Source of the DNA: an uncultured Lentisphaeria bacterium
GTDB lineage: Bacteria > Verrucomicrobiota > Lentisphaeria > Victivallales > Victivallaceae
NCBI GenBank assembly: GCA_937888615.1
Contig: CALABZ010000019.1
Coordinates: 1 to 32,826 of the forward strand
DNA length: 32,826 nucleotides
Direction: 5' to 3'
A program made the position numbers and the translations under genes. The notes below the pieces were generated by a model. That model made no database searches. It saw nothing but the letters and a program-made list of their open reading frames with translations, and was not told where the DNA came from. This document shows, piece after piece, positions 31,825-32,826 of this stretch; the stretch's first letter is position 1, and the number at the start of each line of letters is the position of its first letter.

Positions 31825-32784
31825 GTGAAAACGATGAATGAACGATATATTTTCGGCCCGGTGGCTTCACGCAGGCTCGGCGTCTCGCTGGGCGTGGACC
31901 TGGTGCCGTCCAAAACCTGTCCGCTGGACTGCATCTATTGCGAAGCCGGCGCTACCACAAACCTGACCACGGAACGCCGCGAATACGTACCGGCGGACCA
32001 GGTCATTGCCCAACTCGACGAAGCCTTGAAAAAAGGACCGGAACTCGACTACCTGACCTTTTCCGGCGGCGGCGAGCCGACCCTGAATTCCGGAATCGGC
32101 AAAATCGTCGATTTCGTCAAGGACCATTACCCCCAATACAAAATCTGCCTGCTGACCAACGGCTGCCTGCTCGGCGATCCCGAAGTCGTCCGCGAAATCG
32201 CCCGGGTGGACCTGGTAGTGCCGTCGCTGGACGCTTCAAATGCGGAAGAATTCAAAATCATCAACCGCCAGGCCTCCGATCTCACTTTTGATGACATGCT
32301 GCAGGGGTTGATCGATTATTGCGGGAAACGCACCTCGCTGGTGTGGCTGGAACTCTTCATCGTCCCCGGCGTAAACGATTCGGACGAGTCGATCGCCCGT
32401 TTCGCCGGCATCATCCGCCGCATTCAGCCGGACAAGGTCCAGCTCAACACCCTTGACCGCCCCGGCGTGGTCGATTGGGTAAAAGCCTCCACGGCGGAGA
32501 ACACCATGCGCTTCATCAACGCGTTCGAACCGTTCGTTCCGGTGGAAGCGGTGGGTCCGTTCCGTTACCGGAGCAAGGAGCTGCGGCATGATATCGAGCT
32601 TACTGACGTGGACAACCGGATTCTGGCCCTGATCAGCCGCCGTCCCGGCACCCTGGCCGATCTGCAAGTGGCGCTGGACCTGCCCGCCGTGGAAATCAAA
32701 CCGCACCTGGACCGTATGCTCCAGGCCGGACAGATTATTTCCGAAAGGCTTTCACGCGGCGATTTCTACAGCGTTCCGCAATAA
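31825..32784 (+). CDS. Radical SAM protein with C-terminal winged-helix-like domain
   Basis: The 319-residue protein begins FGPVASRRLGVSLGVDLVPSKTCPLDCIYCEAG. The three Cys of CPLDCIYC (C-x3-C-x2-C) bind the [4Fe-4S] cluster that cleaves S-adenosylmethionine. TFSGGGEPTLN near residue 75 is the SAM-contacting GGE-type motif, and further barrel strands follow (KICLLTNGCLL, LVVPSLDAS, WLELFIVPGVND). About 70 C-terminal residues (DVDNRILALISRRPGTLADLQVALDL...) look like a winged helix. This architecture matches a widespread group of uncharacterised radical SAM proteins (COG0731-like); the reaction is unknown. The start may be the GTG at 31825 or the ATG at 31834; neither has a clear ribosome site. 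It is divergent from the WecA-like gene. Confidence 0.9.
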   Translation: MKTMNERYIFGPVASRRLGVSLGVDLVPSKTCPLDCIYCEAGATTNLTTERREYVPADQVIAQLDEALKKGPELDYLTFSGGGEPTLNSGIGKIVDFVKDHYPQYKICLLTNGCLLGDPEVVREIARVDLVVPSLDASNAEEFKIINRQASDLTFDDMLQGLIDYCGKRTSLVWLELFIVPGVNDSDESIARFAGIIRRIQPDKVQLNTLDRPGVVDWVKASTAENTMRFINAFEPFVPVEAVGPFRYRSKELRHDIELTDVDNRILALISRRPGTLADLQVALDLPAVEIKPHLDRMLQAGQIISERLSRGDFYSVPQ

Positions 32785-32826
32785 GGGGGAGAACCGGCGA
32801 AGTTTTCGGGGCGGTTGGTCATGATG
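32785..32826. other. Right-hand edge, no feature
   Basis: The 42 bases after the radical SAM stop codon hold a purine-rich start (GGGGGAGAA) and no hairpin or complete start-to-stop frame that I can support. Confidence 0.6.

Noticed and set aside
1..32826. tRNA, rRNA, riboswitch, CRISPR array, insertion sequence or prophage
   Set aside because: I found no repeat-spacer pattern, transposase, integrase or phage structural motif, and no sequence I could fold confidently into a tRNA or a known riboswitch; short or divergent RNAs could be missed by eye.

Overview
The window reads as a Gram-negative, fairly GC-rich chromosome. It encodes BamA, an MsbA-like ABC exporter, a WecA/TagO-type GlcNAc-1-phosphate transferase and two lipoprotein-like secreted proteins. 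The combination of LacI-type regulation, several Gfo/Idh/MocA dehydrogenases, TIM-barrel sugar isomerases and lineage-specific small genes fits a carbohydrate-degrading member of the PVC group, most likely Lentisphaerota. That assignment rests on gene-content resemblance and no phylogenetic marker was compared. I saw no rRNA, tRNA, CRISPR array, transposase or phage module.

Left part (1-10440, nearly all minus strand): the 3' end of an unknown plus-strand gene meets a CDF metal transporter. Reading leftward from a predicted promoter at 10409-10437 come aroB, dprA, bamA (with its own predicted promoter), a DUF493/YbeD protein, a 285-bp non-coding element with 27-bp inverted ends and internal REP-like hairpins, a secreted GHL10-type glycoside hydrolase, arfB, an M42 aminopeptidase, holA and the CDF transporter. 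Many junctions overlap by a few bases, which suggests long housekeeping transcripts.

Centre (10501-21092): a DUF445 membrane protein overlaps an MsbA-like exporter and the pair ends at an intrinsic terminator. Next is a sugar-catabolic locus. Two minus-strand sugar-phosphate isomerase/epimerase-like genes have promoters that share the same 10-bp core. Divergent from them is a four-gene plus-strand operon of a LacI regulator (apparently leaderless) and three different Gfo/Idh/MocA oxidoreductases, joined by ATGA overlaps or a short gap and ending at a strong bidirectional terminator. A class II fructose-bisphosphate aldolase is convergent with it. I read this as an oxidation/epimerisation pathway for an unknown sugar or polyol under LacI control.

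Right part (21093-32826): a tandem pair of paralogous lipoprotein-like proteins of unknown function; a Cys4/HTH protein whose end overlaps a small coiled-coil ORF and whose promoter -35 sits in a perfect inverted repeat; a three-domain MFS/PlsC/acyl-ACP-synthetase phospholipid recycling protein; a PTS-IIA/CBS regulator next to an ArsB/NhaD/SLC13-type permease; and a WecA-like transferase divergent from a radical SAM protein, with overlapping promoters.

The items most worth following are the sugar locus with its unusual oxidoreductase lacking a GxGxxG motif, the tandem lipoproteins, the IIA/CBS-permease pair, the hairpin element at 5141-5425 and the overlapping gene pair at 23538-24193.
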